In this document: positions 55,018-63,438 of the stretch, piece by piece
Layout: every line of letters begins with the position of its first letter
Position numbering within the stretch: position 1 is the first letter of the stretch
Assembly (NCBI RefSeq): GCF_002943465.1
Contig: NZ_PTQY01000001.1
Span: forward strand, 620,001-684,000
Direction: 5' to 3'
DNA: 64,000 bases
From: Rhodoferax sp. TS-BS-61-7
GTDB lineage: Bacteria; Pseudomonadota; Gammaproteobacteria; Burkholderiales; Burkholderiaceae_C
The notes under the pieces: generated by a model
What the model was told of the DNA's origin: nothing
The model's input: the letters and a program-made list of their open reading frames with translations, nothing else
Database searches by the model: none
Program-made: the position numbers and the translations under genes

Positions 55018-55995
55018 ATGGAAATTTTTGACTACGACAACATCCTCTTGCTGCCCCGCAAATGCCGGGTGGAGAGCCGTTCCGAATGTGATGCCAGCGT
55101 CGAGCTGGGCAGCCGCAAATTCCGCATCCCCGCCGTCCCCGCCAACATGAAGACCGTGGTGGACGAGTCCATCTGCGAATGGCTGGCACAAAACGGCTAT
55201 TTCTACGTGATGCACCGCTTTGACCTGGACAACGTGCAGTTCACCCAGACCATGCACGCCAAGGGCCTGTTTGCGTCCATCTCGCTGGGCGTCAAGAAAC
55301 CCGACTACGCCACCGTGGACCAACTGGTCGCACTGGGTGTGACGCCCGAGTACATCACCATCGACATCGCCCACGGCCATGCCGACAGCGTGCGCGACAT
55401 GATCGTCTACCTGAAGAAACACCTGCCCGGCAGCTTCGTCATTGCCGGCAATGTGGCCACACCCGAAGCCGTGATCGACCTGGAAAACTGGGGAGCGGAT
55501 GCCACCAAGGTAGGCGTAGGCCCGGGCAAGGTGTGTATTACCAAACTCAAGACCGGTTTCGGCACCGGCGGCTGGCAGCTCAGCGCGCTGAAATGGTGTG
55601 CCCGCGTGGCGACCAAACCCATCATTGCCGACGGCGGCATCCGCAGCCATGGCGACATTGCCAAAAGCATCCGTTTTGGCGCCAGCATGGTGATGATTGG
55701 TTCGCTGTTCGCGGGCCACGAAGAAAGCCCCGGCAAGACCGTGGAAGTGGACGGCGCCCTGTTCAAGGAGTACTACGGCTCGGCCAGCGACTTCAACAAG
55801 GGTGAATACAAACACGTCGAAGGCAAACGCATCCTGGAGCCCATCAAGGGCAAGCTGGCCGACACGCTGGTGGAGATGGAGCAAGACGTGCAAAGCTCCA
55901 TCAGCTACGCGGGTGGCAAAAAGCTCATGGACATCCGCAAGGTCAACTACGTGACCCTGGGTGGCGACAACGCGGGCGAGCATCTGCTGATGTAG
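55018..55995 (+). CDS. guaC: GMP reductase
   Basis: Converts GMP to IMP with NADPH, balancing purine pools. The 325 aa TIM-barrel protein belongs to the IMPDH/GMPR family without CBS domains. Visible are the start [18 protein letters not shown], the catalytic Cys loop [20 protein letters not shown] and the substrate loop [19 protein letters not shown]. The pattern fits GuaC2-type reductases rather than IMPDH. ATG 55018 has AGGAG nine bases upstream. The leader shows unusual RNA pairing. Confidence 0.93.
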   Translation: MEIFDYDNILLLPRKCRVESRSECDASVELGSRKFRIPAVPANMKTVVDESICEWLAQNGYFYVMHRFDLDNVQFTQTMHAKGLFASISLGVKKPDYATVDQLVALGVTPEYITIDIAHGHADSVRDMIVYLKKHLPGSFVIAGNVATPEAVIDLENWGADATKVGVGPGKVCITKLKTGFGTGGWQLSALKWCARVATKPIIADGGIRSHGDIAKSIRFGASMVMIGSLFAGHEESPGKTVEVDGALFKEYYGSASDFNKGEYKHVEGKRILEPIKGKLADTLVEMEQDVQSSISYAGGKKLMDIRKVNYVTLGGDNAGEHLLM

Positions 55996-56005
55996 GCCGT
56001 AGGTC

Positions 56006-56034
56006 AAGGCTGTCAGGGATTCGACAGCCTTTGA
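56006..56034 (+). terminator. probable terminator of guaC
   Basis: Perfect nine-base stem AAGGCTGTC (56006-56014) / GACAGCCTT (56023-56031). Only three T follow, so termination efficiency is uncertain. A second hairpin, ACCCGCC/GGCGGGT, follows about 15 bases later. Confidence 0.5.
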
Positions 56035-56100
56035 ATACCCCCTGACACCCGCCTTGCGGCGGGTGGCGCTATTCTTGTGCCGAGGAGCACAAGAGTCACC

Positions 56101-56970
56101 ATGAAAATAGCATTACTCGGCATCGGCCTCATGGGCCTGCCCATGGGTCGCCGCCTGTGTGAGGCCGGGCATTCGGTTCACGTCTGGAACCGTACCCGGC
56201 ACAAAGCCGAACAGCTCATCCCCCTGGGCGCCACAGTGCACACCACCCCGGCCCAGGCCGTCAAAGATGCCGAGCTGGTGATACTCATGCTAGACCACGG
56301 CGGCGTGGTCGGCCATGTGCTGTTTGAACTGGGAGCTGCGGCCGGCATTGCGCCCGGAACCCTGCTGGTGGACATGTCCTCCATCAAACCGATTGAAGCC
56401 AAAGACCATGCAGCCCGCCTGAGCGAACTGGGCGTGGACTACCTGGACGCCCCCGTATCGGGTGGCACCGTAGGCGCCGAGCAAGGCACCCTGGCCATCA
56501 TGGTGGGTGGCAAGGCCAGCAACTTTGAACGCGCCGTGCCGGTGCTGAAAGTGTTTGGTCGCCCCACCCATGTGGGGCCGATTGGCTCCGGGCAACTGAC
56601 CAAACTGGCCAACCAGATGATTGTGGGCGCCACCATTGGCGTGGTGGCCGAGGCCCTGCTGCTGTGTGAACGCGGCGGTGCCGATATGGGCAAGGTGAAG
56701 GAAGCCATCACCGGTGGCTTTGCCGACAGCCGCATCCTGCAAGTACACGGCCAGCGCATGGTGGACCGCGACTTCGCACCGCGTGCGCGCATGACCGTGC
56801 AAATCAAGGACCTGCGCAATGCCCTGGCCACGGCCAACGAAGTGGGGTTTGATGCGCCCATCACCGCCCTGTTTGAGCAACTCTACGCCCAGGGCATCGA
56901 CCACGGCCTGGCGGACCTGGACCACGCGGGCCTGTTTGTAGAGCTGGCCAGCCGCAACGGCATGGCCTGA
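56101..56970 (+). CDS. beta-hydroxyacid dehydrogenase-family oxidoreductase
   Basis: NAD(P)-dependent dehydrogenase of 289 aa in the 3-hydroxyisobutyrate/tartronate-semialdehyde reductase family. It has the N-terminal GIGLMGLPMGRRL cofactor motif, VDMSSIKP, the substrate motif DAPVSGGTVGAEQGTLAIMV and the catalytic Lys in GSGQLTKLANQMIVG. Substrate uncertain; 2-hydroxy-3-oxopropionate is a common one. ATG 56101 is preferred to an in-frame ATG at 56077, because it starts at the first strand and GAGGAG lies upstream. Confidence 0.9.
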   Translation: MKIALLGIGLMGLPMGRRLCEAGHSVHVWNRTRHKAEQLIPLGATVHTTPAQAVKDAELVILMLDHGGVVGHVLFELGAAAGIAPGTLLVDMSSIKPIEAKDHAARLSELGVDYLDAPVSGGTVGAEQGTLAIMVGGKASNFERAVPVLKVFGRPTHVGPIGSGQLTKLANQMIVGATIGVVAEALLLCERGGADMGKVKEAITGGFADSRILQVHGQRMVDRDFAPRARMTVQIKDLRNALATANEVGFDAPITALFEQLYAQGIDHGLADLDHAGLFVELASRNGMA

Positions 56971-56990
56971 CCAGCCCCCATCTCCAGACG

Positions 56991-57018
56991 AAAAAAAGGC
57001 CTCTTGCGAGGCCTTTTT
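56991..57018. terminator. bidirectional terminator between the dehydrogenase and the RNA helicase
   Basis: GGCCTC (56998-57003) / GAGGCC (57008-57013), TTGC loop, seven A on the left and five T on the right; works for both convergent genes. Confidence 0.85.
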
Positions 57019-57038
57019 ACTGGGCGAACCGGATCAGA

Positions 57039-58973
57039 TTAGTCCGCGTTGCGTGCGGGACGCTTCTTGGCGTCACGGGGCACAAACACCTTACCGCCGT
57101 TGCCGGGTTTGGCAAAACCGGTGGGCTTGCCAAAGGCAGGCTTGCGGGCACCAAAGTCGCCGCGCGGCGCACCGAAGTCACCACGGGGAGCGCCAAAGTC
57201 ACCGCGAGGGGCTCCGAAATCGCCACGGGGGGCTTGGAAGTCACCACGCGGTTGGAAGTCACGTGGAGGACGTGCATCACCACGGGGAGCGCCCTGGCCG
57301 GCAAAACGGTCGTTGAAACCACCCTTGCGTTCGTAGCTGAAGCCTTCTTTGGCTGCGCCGCCGAAGTCACGGGAGTTTTCACCGAAACCACGGGGGCCAC
57401 CGGCTGGTGGGCGTCCGCCGAAGCCACCGCCATTGCCGCGGTTGCCACCAAAACCACCTTCACGGGGGCCGTTGCTGAACTTGCGATCACGGTCGCCGCC
57501 GAAGCCGCCACCTGGATTGGCACGGCCTGCAAAGCTGGGGCGTGACTCAGGAGCACGTTGCTGTGGCTCCAGGCCAGGAATCGTTTCGGCCTTGATAGGC
57601 TGGCGTGTGTAGGCTTCGATGTCGAAAATCTTGCGACGGTCGCGCATTTCGGCAAAGGTGATGGCCAGGCCATCGCGACCCGCACGGCCGGTACGGCCAA
57701 TGCGGTGGGTGTAGTCCTCGGCCTTCATCGGCAGGCCGAAGTTGAACACGTGGGTGATGGTGGGCACGTCGATACCACGGGCCGCGACATCGGTGGCCAC
57801 CAGGAATTGCACCTGGCCTTGGCGCAGCGCCATCAGGCGGCGGTTGCGCAGACCTTGGCTCAGGGCACCGTGCAGGGCCACGGCGTCAAAGCCGTCTTGC
57901 TGCAGGTCGTTGGCCAGGCCGTCGCACTCGATCTGGGTGCTGGCAAAAATGATGGCTTGGTTGATGCCGGTATCACGCAACCAGTGGTCCAGCAGCTTGC
58001 GCTTGTGCTGGGCGTTGTCAGCCCAGTGCAGCACTTGCTTGATGTTGACGTGTTTTTCTTGCGGGTTGTCGATGGTCACGCGCTGGGGTTCGCGCATCAC
58101 GCGGGCAGCGAGCTGCTGAATGCGGGGAGCAAACGTGGCGCTGAACATCATGGTTTGCTTGCGGCCAATGGTCAGCTGGTTGATTTCAGCCAGGTCATCG
58201 GAGAAGCCCAGGTCCAACATACGGTCGGCTTCGTCCACTACCAGGAACTGGACTTGGTCCAGTTTGATTTGCATGGAGCGTTGCAGATCCAGCAGACGGC
58301 CAGGGGTAGCCACCACGAGGTTGGCGTTTTGCAGCTTGGCGATTTGCAACTGGTAAGGCATACCGCCCACGATGTTGGCAACGCGCAGACCGCGGCAATG
58401 TTGCACCAGGTCGATCGCGTCGTGTGCTACTTGCTGGGCCAGTTCGCGGGTGGGGCAAACGATCAGGGCGCCAGGCGTAGGGGCCTTGAAATTGCGGATA
58501 TTGGTGGGGTCCTTGCGCTTGGCGCGCTTGGGAGCAGGCTCACCCTTCTCCAGGGCTTCAGCGGTCAGGCGCTCAAACTCGGCGCGTTCGTCGGCTTCGG
58601 CTTGGGCCATTTGGGTCAACAGGGTGTGCAACACGGGCAGCAGGAAGGCAGCAGTCTTGCCAGAGCCGGTCTGGCTGGACACCATCAGGTCGATAAATTT
58701 GGCCGCCTGGTCTTTGGTCGCGCCGGAGCCCATGGCCAAAGGAATGGCCTTGTTTTGCACGACGGTGGGTTGGGTGTAGCCCAGGTCTTTACAGGCCTGC
58801 ACCAGCTCAGGGGCCAGGCCCAGTTCAACAAAGCCGTTGGGGGCTTCGACGGTTTCCACGGCGTCAGCAGCGTCCAGCTCGGCGATTTCGCCCAGGGACT
58901 CCACAGTGTTGGAAGGCATGGAAATGTTTTCGGCAGGCGCGAATTCGCCTGTCACTTCAAAAGTGTCAGTCAT
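57039..58973 (-). CDS. DEAD-box ATP-dependent RNA helicase
   Basis: RNA helicase of 644 aa. Motifs are in order: Q-motif region YTQPTVVQNKAIPLA, Walker A-type SSQTGSGKTAAF, PTRELAQQ, DEAD box VVDEADRML, SAT in MFSATFAPR, and HRIGRTGRAGRDG. An insertion of about 35 charged residues lies between motifs I and Ia (AEADERAEFERL ... PKRAKRKD). The C-terminal about 150 residues are Gly/Arg/Asp-rich, with five tandem copies of a RGDFGAP-type heptapeptide. A role in ribosome assembly or cold adaptation is typical for such helicases but is inference. The 230 bases upstream to orn hold a long leader and the orn terminator. Confidence 0.93.
   Translation of the reverse strand: MTDTFEVTGEFAPAENISMPSNTVESLGEIAELDAADAVETVEAPNGFVELGLAPELVQACKDLGYTQPTVVQNKAIPLAMGSGATKDQAAKFIDLMVSSQTGSGKTAAFLLPVLHTLLTQMAQAEADERAEFERLTAEALEKGEPAPKRAKRKDPTNIRNFKAPTPGALIVCPTRELAQQVAHDAIDLVQHCRGLRVANIVGGMPYQLQIAKLQNANLVVATPGRLLDLQRSMQIKLDQVQFLVVDEADRMLDLGFSDDLAEINQLTIGRKQTMMFSATFAPRIQQLAARVMREPQRVTIDNPQEKHVNIKQVLHWADNAQHKRKLLDHWLRDTGINQAIIFASTQIECDGLANDLQQDGFDAVALHGALSQGLRNRRLMALRQGQVQFLVATDVAARGIDVPTITHVFNFGLPMKAEDYTHRIGRTGRAGRDGLAITFAEMRDRRKIFDIEAYTRQPIKAETIPGLEPQQRAPESRPSFAGRANPGGGFGGDRDRKFSNGPREGGFGGNRGNGGGFGGRPPAGGPRGFGENSRDFGGAAKEGFSYERKGGFNDRFAGQGAPRGDARPPRDFQPRGDFQAPRGDFGAPRGDFGAPRGDFGAPRGDFGARKPAFGKPTGFAKPGNGGKVFVPRDAKKRPARNAD
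57151..57255 (-). repeat. 21-bp tandem repeat in the RNA helicase tail
   Basis: Five consecutive 21-base units (57151, 57172, 57193, 57214 and 57235), in frame, encoding repeated Gly-Ala-Pro-Arg-Gly-Asp-Phe. Units differ mainly at third codon positions. Confidence 0.85.
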
Positions 58974-59136
58974 ATTTTTTCTCACACGCGAGCGCCGCAG
59001 GTTGTGCGACTGCTCCGTCAATGGTTAAAAAACATCAACCATCAAACGGAACCTGCTCTGCCCCGCCATGGGGATCTCAGTGCTGGGGGCGTATATCGCT
59101 TGGAAAAGCGAGCCCGGTGAATGAAGGGAGATGTAC

Positions 59137-59171
59137 AAAATTCGCTGGCCGCAACATGCGTTACCAGCGAA
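59137..59171 (-). terminator. Rho-independent terminator of orn
   Basis: On the minus strand TTCGCTGG (59171-59164) pairs with CCAGCGAA (59148-59141), with an inner CGCA/TGCG pairing in the loop, followed by TTTT. It lies 34 bases after the orn stop. Confidence 0.7.
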
Positions 59172-59204
59172 GCCTGCGATTATGGCACGGATTCGGGTTT
59201 CTAC

Positions 59205-59786
59205 CTAATCCAATTTCAAAAAGTGTGTTCGGTAGTGCGCCAACTCGTCGATGGACTCGTGCACATCGGCCAGCGCCGTGTGTTTTTGCTGCTTCTTGAA
59301 CGACTCGGCCACACCGGGCTTCCAGCGCTTGGCCAGTTCCTTGAGCGTGCTCACGTCCAGGTTGCGGTAGTGGAAGAAGGCCTCCAGCTTGGGCATGTAC
59401 TTCACCAGAAAGCGGCGGTCTTGGCCAATGCTGTTGCCACACATGGGCGAGCCGTTGGCGGGCACGTATTGGCTCAGGAAGGCAATCAGTGCCGCTTCGG
59501 CTTCGGCTTCGGTGGTGGTGGACGCTTTGACCTTGTCGATCAGGCCACTCTTGCCATGGGTGCCCTTGTTCCAGGCGTCCATGGTGTCCAGTTGCGCGTC
59601 GGTCTGGTGGATCACAAACACGGGGCCTTCGACCCGATTGCCGAGGTTCGGGTCGGTCACGATGACAGCGATCTCGATGATGCGGTCGGATTCCGGCTCC
59701 AGACCGGTCATTTCGCAGTCCAGCCAGACCAAGTTTTTGTCAGATTTAGCCAATACAGGGGTTGTGGGGGTGTTGGATTCAGCCAT
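59205..59786 (-). CDS. orn: oligoribonuclease
   Basis: 3'-5' exonuclease that degrades RNA dinucleotides (including pGpG from c-di-GMP). The 193 aa protein has all DEDDh residues: [16 protein letters not shown], later [11 protein letters not shown] and [14 protein letters not shown]. Length and motifs are typical. It is divergent from the Ste24-type protease gene, 36 bases apart, an arrangement common in Burkholderiales. Confidence 0.96.
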   Translation of the reverse strand: MAESNTPTTPVLAKSDKNLVWLDCEMTGLEPESDRIIEIAVIVTDPNLGNRVEGPVFVIHQTDAQLDTMDAWNKGTHGKSGLIDKVKASTTTEAEAEAALIAFLSQYVPANGSPMCGNSIGQDRRFLVKYMPKLEAFFHYRNLDVSTLKELAKRWKPGVAESFKKQQKHTALADVHESIDELAHYRTHFLKLD

Positions 59787-59822
59787 GCCGCCATTGTCGC
59801 CGATGGCCTAAACTCTCGCGCC

Positions 59823-61115
59823 ATGACCGATGCTTCCCCCGTGACCAACTATTCCGTGCTGATGACCGCTGCCTTCGCCCTGGCCTTGGTGGCCAGCGTC
59901 ATGCTCAAATTCTGGCTCGCCACGCGCCAGATGCGCCACGTGGCCCAACACCGCGATGCCGTGCCCGCCGCCTTCCAGGCCCAGATCAGCCTGGAAGCCC
60001 ACCACAAGGCGGCCGACTACACCATTGCCCAAGGCCGCCTGGGCCTGCTGGAACTGGTGTTTGGCACGGCCGTGGTGTTGGGCTGGACGCTGTTGGGCGG
60101 CCTCTCGTGGCTCAACCAGACGCTGCTGCAGTGGATGGAACCTGGCGTGCTGCAGCAAGTCGCCTTGCTGGCCGCATTCATGCTCATCGGCTCCGTGCTG
60201 GACCTGCCGTTCACGCTGTACCGTACCTTTGTGCTGGAGCAGCGCTTTGGCTTCAACAAAACCACGCCCAAACTCTGGCTGCAGGACCTCGTCAAGTCCA
60301 CGCTGGTGGGGGCCATCATCGGCCTGCCGATTGCCGCCCTGGTGGTCTGGATGATGGGCGCTACCGGTGCCTACTGGTGGGTCTGGACCTGGGGCGTGTG
60401 GATGGGTTTCAACCTTCTGATGCTGCTGGTCTACCCCACTTGGATCGCCCCCTTGTTCAACCAGTTCAAACCGTTGGACGACGCGGCGCTCAAAGACCGG
60501 GTGTCGGCTCTGATGGCACGCTGCGGTTTCACCTCCAAAGGCTTTTACGTGATGGACGGCAGCAAGCGCAGCGCACACGCCAATGCCTACTTCACCGGCT
60601 TTGGCGCCTCCAAACGTGTGGTGTTTTACGACACCCTGCTGGCCCAGTTGAGCCCTGCCGAGGTGGACGCCGTGCTGGCGCATGAGCTGGGGCACTTCAA
60701 ACACAAACACATCGTCAAACGCATGGTGTCGCTGTTTGGCCTGAGCCTGCTGGGTTTTGCGCTGCTGGGCTGGGTCAGCCAGCAGGTGTGGTTCTTCACC
60801 GGCCTGGGCGTGGTGCCCAGCATGACGGGCGCCAACGACGCGTTGGCCCTGCTACTGTTCATGATGGTGCTGCCGCTGTTGGGCAGCTTTGTCGGCCCGG
60901 TGTTTGCCCAGTTGTCGCGCAAACACGAGTTCGAGGCCGATGCCTACGCCGTCGCCCACACCAGTGGTGCGGATTTGTCATCGGCCCTGCTCAAGCTCTA
61001 CAAGGACAATGCCTCCACACTCACGCCCGACCCGGTGTACGTGAAGTTTTATTACTCACACCCGCCCGCCTCCGAGCGCCTGGGCCGCATGCTCTCCACT
61101 GCTGCAGGAACCTGA
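59823..61115 (+). CDS. M48-family (Ste24/CAAX protease 1-like) membrane metalloprotease
   Basis: Integral membrane zinc protease of 430 aa with about seven helices. The active site is VLAHELGHFKHKH (HExxH), with the third ligand in HEFEADAYAV; the N-terminal region LPFTLYRTFVLEQRFGFNKT is typical of the Ste24 subfamily. Bacterial members take part in membrane protein quality control, with no prenylated substrates known. ATG 59823 gives a conserved start; the frame is open upstream across orn. phhB follows one base after its stop. Confidence 0.92.
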   Translation: MTDASPVTNYSVLMTAAFALALVASVMLKFWLATRQMRHVAQHRDAVPAAFQAQISLEAHHKAADYTIAQGRLGLLELVFGTAVVLGWTLLGGLSWLNQTLLQWMEPGVLQQVALLAAFMLIGSVLDLPFTLYRTFVLEQRFGFNKTTPKLWLQDLVKSTLVGAIIGLPIAALVVWMMGATGAYWWVWTWGVWMGFNLLMLLVYPTWIAPLFNQFKPLDDAALKDRVSALMARCGFTSKGFYVMDGSKRSAHANAYFTGFGASKRVVFYDTLLAQLSPAEVDAVLAHELGHFKHKHIVKRMVSLFGLSLLGFALLGWVSQQVWFFTGLGVVPSMTGANDALALLLFMMVLPLLGSFVGPVFAQLSRKHEFEADAYAVAHTSGADLSSALLKLYKDNASTLTPDPVYVKFYYSHPPASERLGRMLSTAAGT

Positions 61116-61116
61116 T

Positions 61117-61455
61117 ATGACCCTTGATTCAGAACAAAAAGTGCCTCTAGCCCCCGTCCGTACTGCGCTAACAGCTACACAAATCATAGCGAACCTGAGC
61201 AAGGTGGAAGGCTGGAAGCTGCATGGCGACGGTGCCGACGTGGCCATCGAGAAGACCTACCGCTTCGACAACTTCCTCAAGACCATGGCGTTTGTGAATG
61301 CCGTGGCCTACATCGCGGAACAGCAGGACCACCACCCCGAACTGCTACTCACCTACAGCAGCTGCAGCGTACGTTTCAACACGCACGATGTGCATGGCGT
61401 GTCGCGCTCCGACTTTGAATGCGCCGCGCTGGTTGACGCGCTGCAACCCGCCTAG
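61117..61455 (+). CDS. phhB: pterin-4-alpha-carbinolamine dehydratase
   Basis: Recycles the pterin cofactor of phenylalanine hydroxylase. The 112 aa protein has the signature EQQDHHPELLLTY and TYRFDNFLKTMAFVNAVAYI. Its N-terminal 26 residues are unusual: they are encoded by a copy of repeat A and read VPLAPVRTALTATQIIAN, which takes the place of the usual short leader before the ALTxxQI helix. No phhA is adjacent. ATG 61117 is coupled to the upstream protease gene (GCAGGA upstream). Confidence 0.92.
   Translation: MTLDSEQKVPLAPVRTALTATQIIANLSKVEGWKLHGDGADVAIEKTYRFDNFLKTMAFVNAVAYIAEQQDHHPELLLTYSSCSVRFNTHDVHGVSRSDFECAALVDALQPA
61133..61190 (-). repeat. dispersed repeat A, copy 9, in the 5' end of phhB
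   Basis: Read on the minus strand: GCTATGATTTGTGTAGCTG, TTAGCGCAGTACGGA, CGGGGGCTAGAGGC, CTTTTTGTTCTGA. It is antisense to phhB and translated as the N-terminus of that protein. Confidence 0.85.
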
Positions 61456-61463
61456 GCCCCGCT

Positions 61464-62393
61464 TTGGCTGCACCCCAACTGGAACCCGGAATTGTCGTGG
61501 CAGGCCACGGCCGCCACGTGTGGGTGGAAACGCCCGATGGCCGCCGCCTGATCTGCCACCCGCGTGGTAAAAAAAGCCAGACTGTTGTCGGCGACCAGGT
61601 GTTGTGGCAGGCCACGCAGGACGAGGGCACGATCGAGAAGGTGCTACCGCGCCGCAACCTGTTTTACCGCCAGGACGAGATTCGCACCAAATCCTTTGCC
61701 GCCAACCTGGACCAGGTGCTGATCCTGATCGCCGCCGAACCCGAGTTTTCGGAAAGCCAACTGTGCCGCGCGCTGATTGCCGCCGAGGCCGAGAAGATTC
61801 GCCCCATCATCGCGCTCAACAAAAGTGATTTGACCGAGCCCTTTGGTCGAGCCTGGGAACGCATGGGCGTGTACCGCGACATGGGCTACCAAGTGGTCCC
61901 GCTCGCCCTCAAACCCAAGGCGGAGGACATCACGGCGACCGAACTGGACGCACTGATGCCTTTGATGCAGGGCAAGACAACGCTGGTACTGGGGCCATCC
62001 GGCTCGGGCAAAAGCACGCTGATCAACCGGCTGATCCCAAACGCGCAGGTGCTGACCAACGAGATCTCCACCGCGCTGAACTCCGGCAAACACACCACCA
62101 CCAGCACCAACCTGTATTGGGTGGACGCGGCCCGAACCACGGCCGTGATCGACTCACCGGGGTTTCAGGAGTTTGGCCTCAACCACATTGAACCCATGCA
62201 CCTGGCCAGCCTGATGCCCGACATCAAGGCCCATGCGCAGGCCTGCAAGTTCTACAACTGCAGCCATTTGCACGAGCCAGGTTGTGGGGTGATAACCAAG
62301 GTCCAAGAGGGCGCTGTCCCGCATGGAATCAGCGCGAACCGCTACAAAATTTATAACGACCTGTTCGCCGAACTCTCGCAGACCCGTTACTGA
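61464..62393 (+). CDS. rsgA: ribosome small subunit GTPase RsgA
   Basis: Circularly permuted GTPase acting late in 30S subunit maturation. The 309 aa protein has an N-terminal OB fold (about 10-70), G4 ALNKSD before G1 GPSGSGKST and G3 DSPGFQEFG, and a zinc-binding end with Cys and His in CKFYNCSHLHEPGCGV. The start appears to be TTG 61464, eight bases after the phhB stop; no ATG fits near the expected N-terminus. The order orn/ste24/phhB/rsgA is typical of the group. Confidence 0.94.
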   Translation: MAAPQLEPGIVVAGHGRHVWVETPDGRRLICHPRGKKSQTVVGDQVLWQATQDEGTIEKVLPRRNLFYRQDEIRTKSFAANLDQVLILIAAEPEFSESQLCRALIAAEAEKIRPIIALNKSDLTEPFGRAWERMGVYRDMGYQVVPLALKPKAEDITATELDALMPLMQGKTTLVLGPSGSGKSTLINRLIPNAQVLTNEISTALNSGKHTTTSTNLYWVDAARTTAVIDSPGFQEFGLNHIEPMHLASLMPDIKAHAQACKFYNCSHLHEPGCGVITKVQEGAVPHGISANRYKIYNDLFAELSQTRY

Positions 62394-62402
62394 AGTGGCA
62401 AT

Positions 62403-62500
62403 TTTCTGCAGGGCCGCCCCAAAGCTCACGTAGTGCGGCGAAGCCAAAATTAGCCCCCTCGGGGGGCCGCGACCCGCGTAGCGGTGGAGCGTGGGGGCGA
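62403..62500 (-). repeat. dispersed repeat B, copy 2, between rsgA and the CbiB-like gene
   Basis: Inverted relative to copy 1 at 43012. Read on the minus strand: CCCCCACGCTCCACCGCTAC, GCGGGTCGCGGCC, CCCCGAGGGGGCTAATTTT, then GGGGCGGCCC. It is longer than copy 1 by an extra stretch of about 20 bases before the GGGGCGGCCC end. It fills the gap between convergent genes and may act as a hairpin. Confidence 0.8.
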
Positions 62501-62504
62501 CGTC

Positions 62505-63425
62505 TCAGCCGATGAGACGCGCCAGCGAGAGCAGCGCCAGAAACACCATCCACATCACCACAGTGCGCCACACTAGGCCCACCACGGCGCGCAAATGGGC
62601 CAGCTCTGGCACCATGCCACTGGCGGCAGGGTCGTTCTCACCCAGGCGCACATTCACGGCGCCGGCCGTTGCGGCCAACACCACGCCATCGTTGTCCAAC
62701 GGGTGTACCGCCTCATGGCGGCGCCAGCTGTCCACTGCCTCCTCAAAACTACCCACGAAGGCAAAACTCAATGCGGTCACGCGTGCGGGCAACCAGTCAA
62801 TCACTGCCCAGGCCCGCTGGGCCTGGCTGCGCACCGCCTCACTCACGGGCGCGGCCTCGGGCCGTGGTGTGCGCTTGGCAAACACCGCCACATACTCGCT
62901 CACCCGGTAAAACACGGCACCGGCCGGCCCCAGGCCCAGCGCGGTGAGCAAGGAGTACCAGGCGAACACCCCAAACACATGGCGGTGGGCGCTGAGCACG
63001 GAGTGTTCGATCACATGGCGCACCATCTCGCTGCGTGGCAAGGCACTGGTGTCGATGCGCATCCACTGCGCCAATGCCTCGCGGGCCGCGGCTTCGTCAC
63101 CCGCATGCAAAGCATCACGCACCAACGTGAAGTGGTGGCTGAACTGGCGAAAACCCAGCGTGGCGTACAGGATGGCCACGTTCCACACCACGGCCAGCGC
63201 CCAGCCGAACTGCCACACCAGCAGCCAGTGCACTGCGAGCACTGCCAGGCTGGGGCCGAGGACCGCCAGCGACCAGGACAGCCAGCCATGCTGGGGCTTG
63301 CCCGCGTCAAAGTTGCGCATGACCCAACGCACCCAGTTTCGCACCACGTTGTGCACCGGATTGATCTGCGGCAGCGGCTTGGCTTGCTCCAACAAGAGCG
63401 CGAGAAGGATGGCGATGAAACTCAT
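62505..63425 (-). CDS. CobD/CbiB-family membrane protein
   Basis: Membrane protein of 306 aa with about four to five hydrophobic segments (MSFIAILLALLLEQ at the start; LAVLGPSLAVLAVHWLLVWQ; a C-terminal helix VVMWMVFLALLSL). It resembles the CobD/CbiB and AmpE-like group; DWLPARVTALSFAFVGSFEE is typical. No other cobalamin genes are present, so a direct role in adenosylcobinamide synthesis is doubtful, and many Burkholderiales carry such a stand-alone copy. ATG 63425 is the natural start. Confidence 0.82.
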   Translation of the reverse strand: MSFIAILLALLLEQAKPLPQINPVHNVVRNWVRWVMRNFDAGKPQHGWLSWSLAVLGPSLAVLAVHWLLVWQFGWALAVVWNVAILYATLGFRQFSHHFTLVRDALHAGDEAAAREALAQWMRIDTSALPRSEMVRHVIEHSVLSAHRHVFGVFAWYSLLTALGLGPAGAVFYRVSEYVAVFAKRTPRPEAAPVSEAVRSQAQRAWAVIDWLPARVTALSFAFVGSFEEAVDSWRRHEAVHPLDNDGVVLAATAGAVNVRLGENDPAASGMVPELAHLRAVVGLVWRTVVMWMVFLALLSLARLIG

Positions 63426-63438
63426 GCGGCAATCATAA

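Noticed and set aside
57151..57255. CRISPR-like or other non-coding array
   Set aside because: The units have no spacers, keep a 21-base coding period and encode the Arg/Gly/Asp-rich tail of the RNA helicase.
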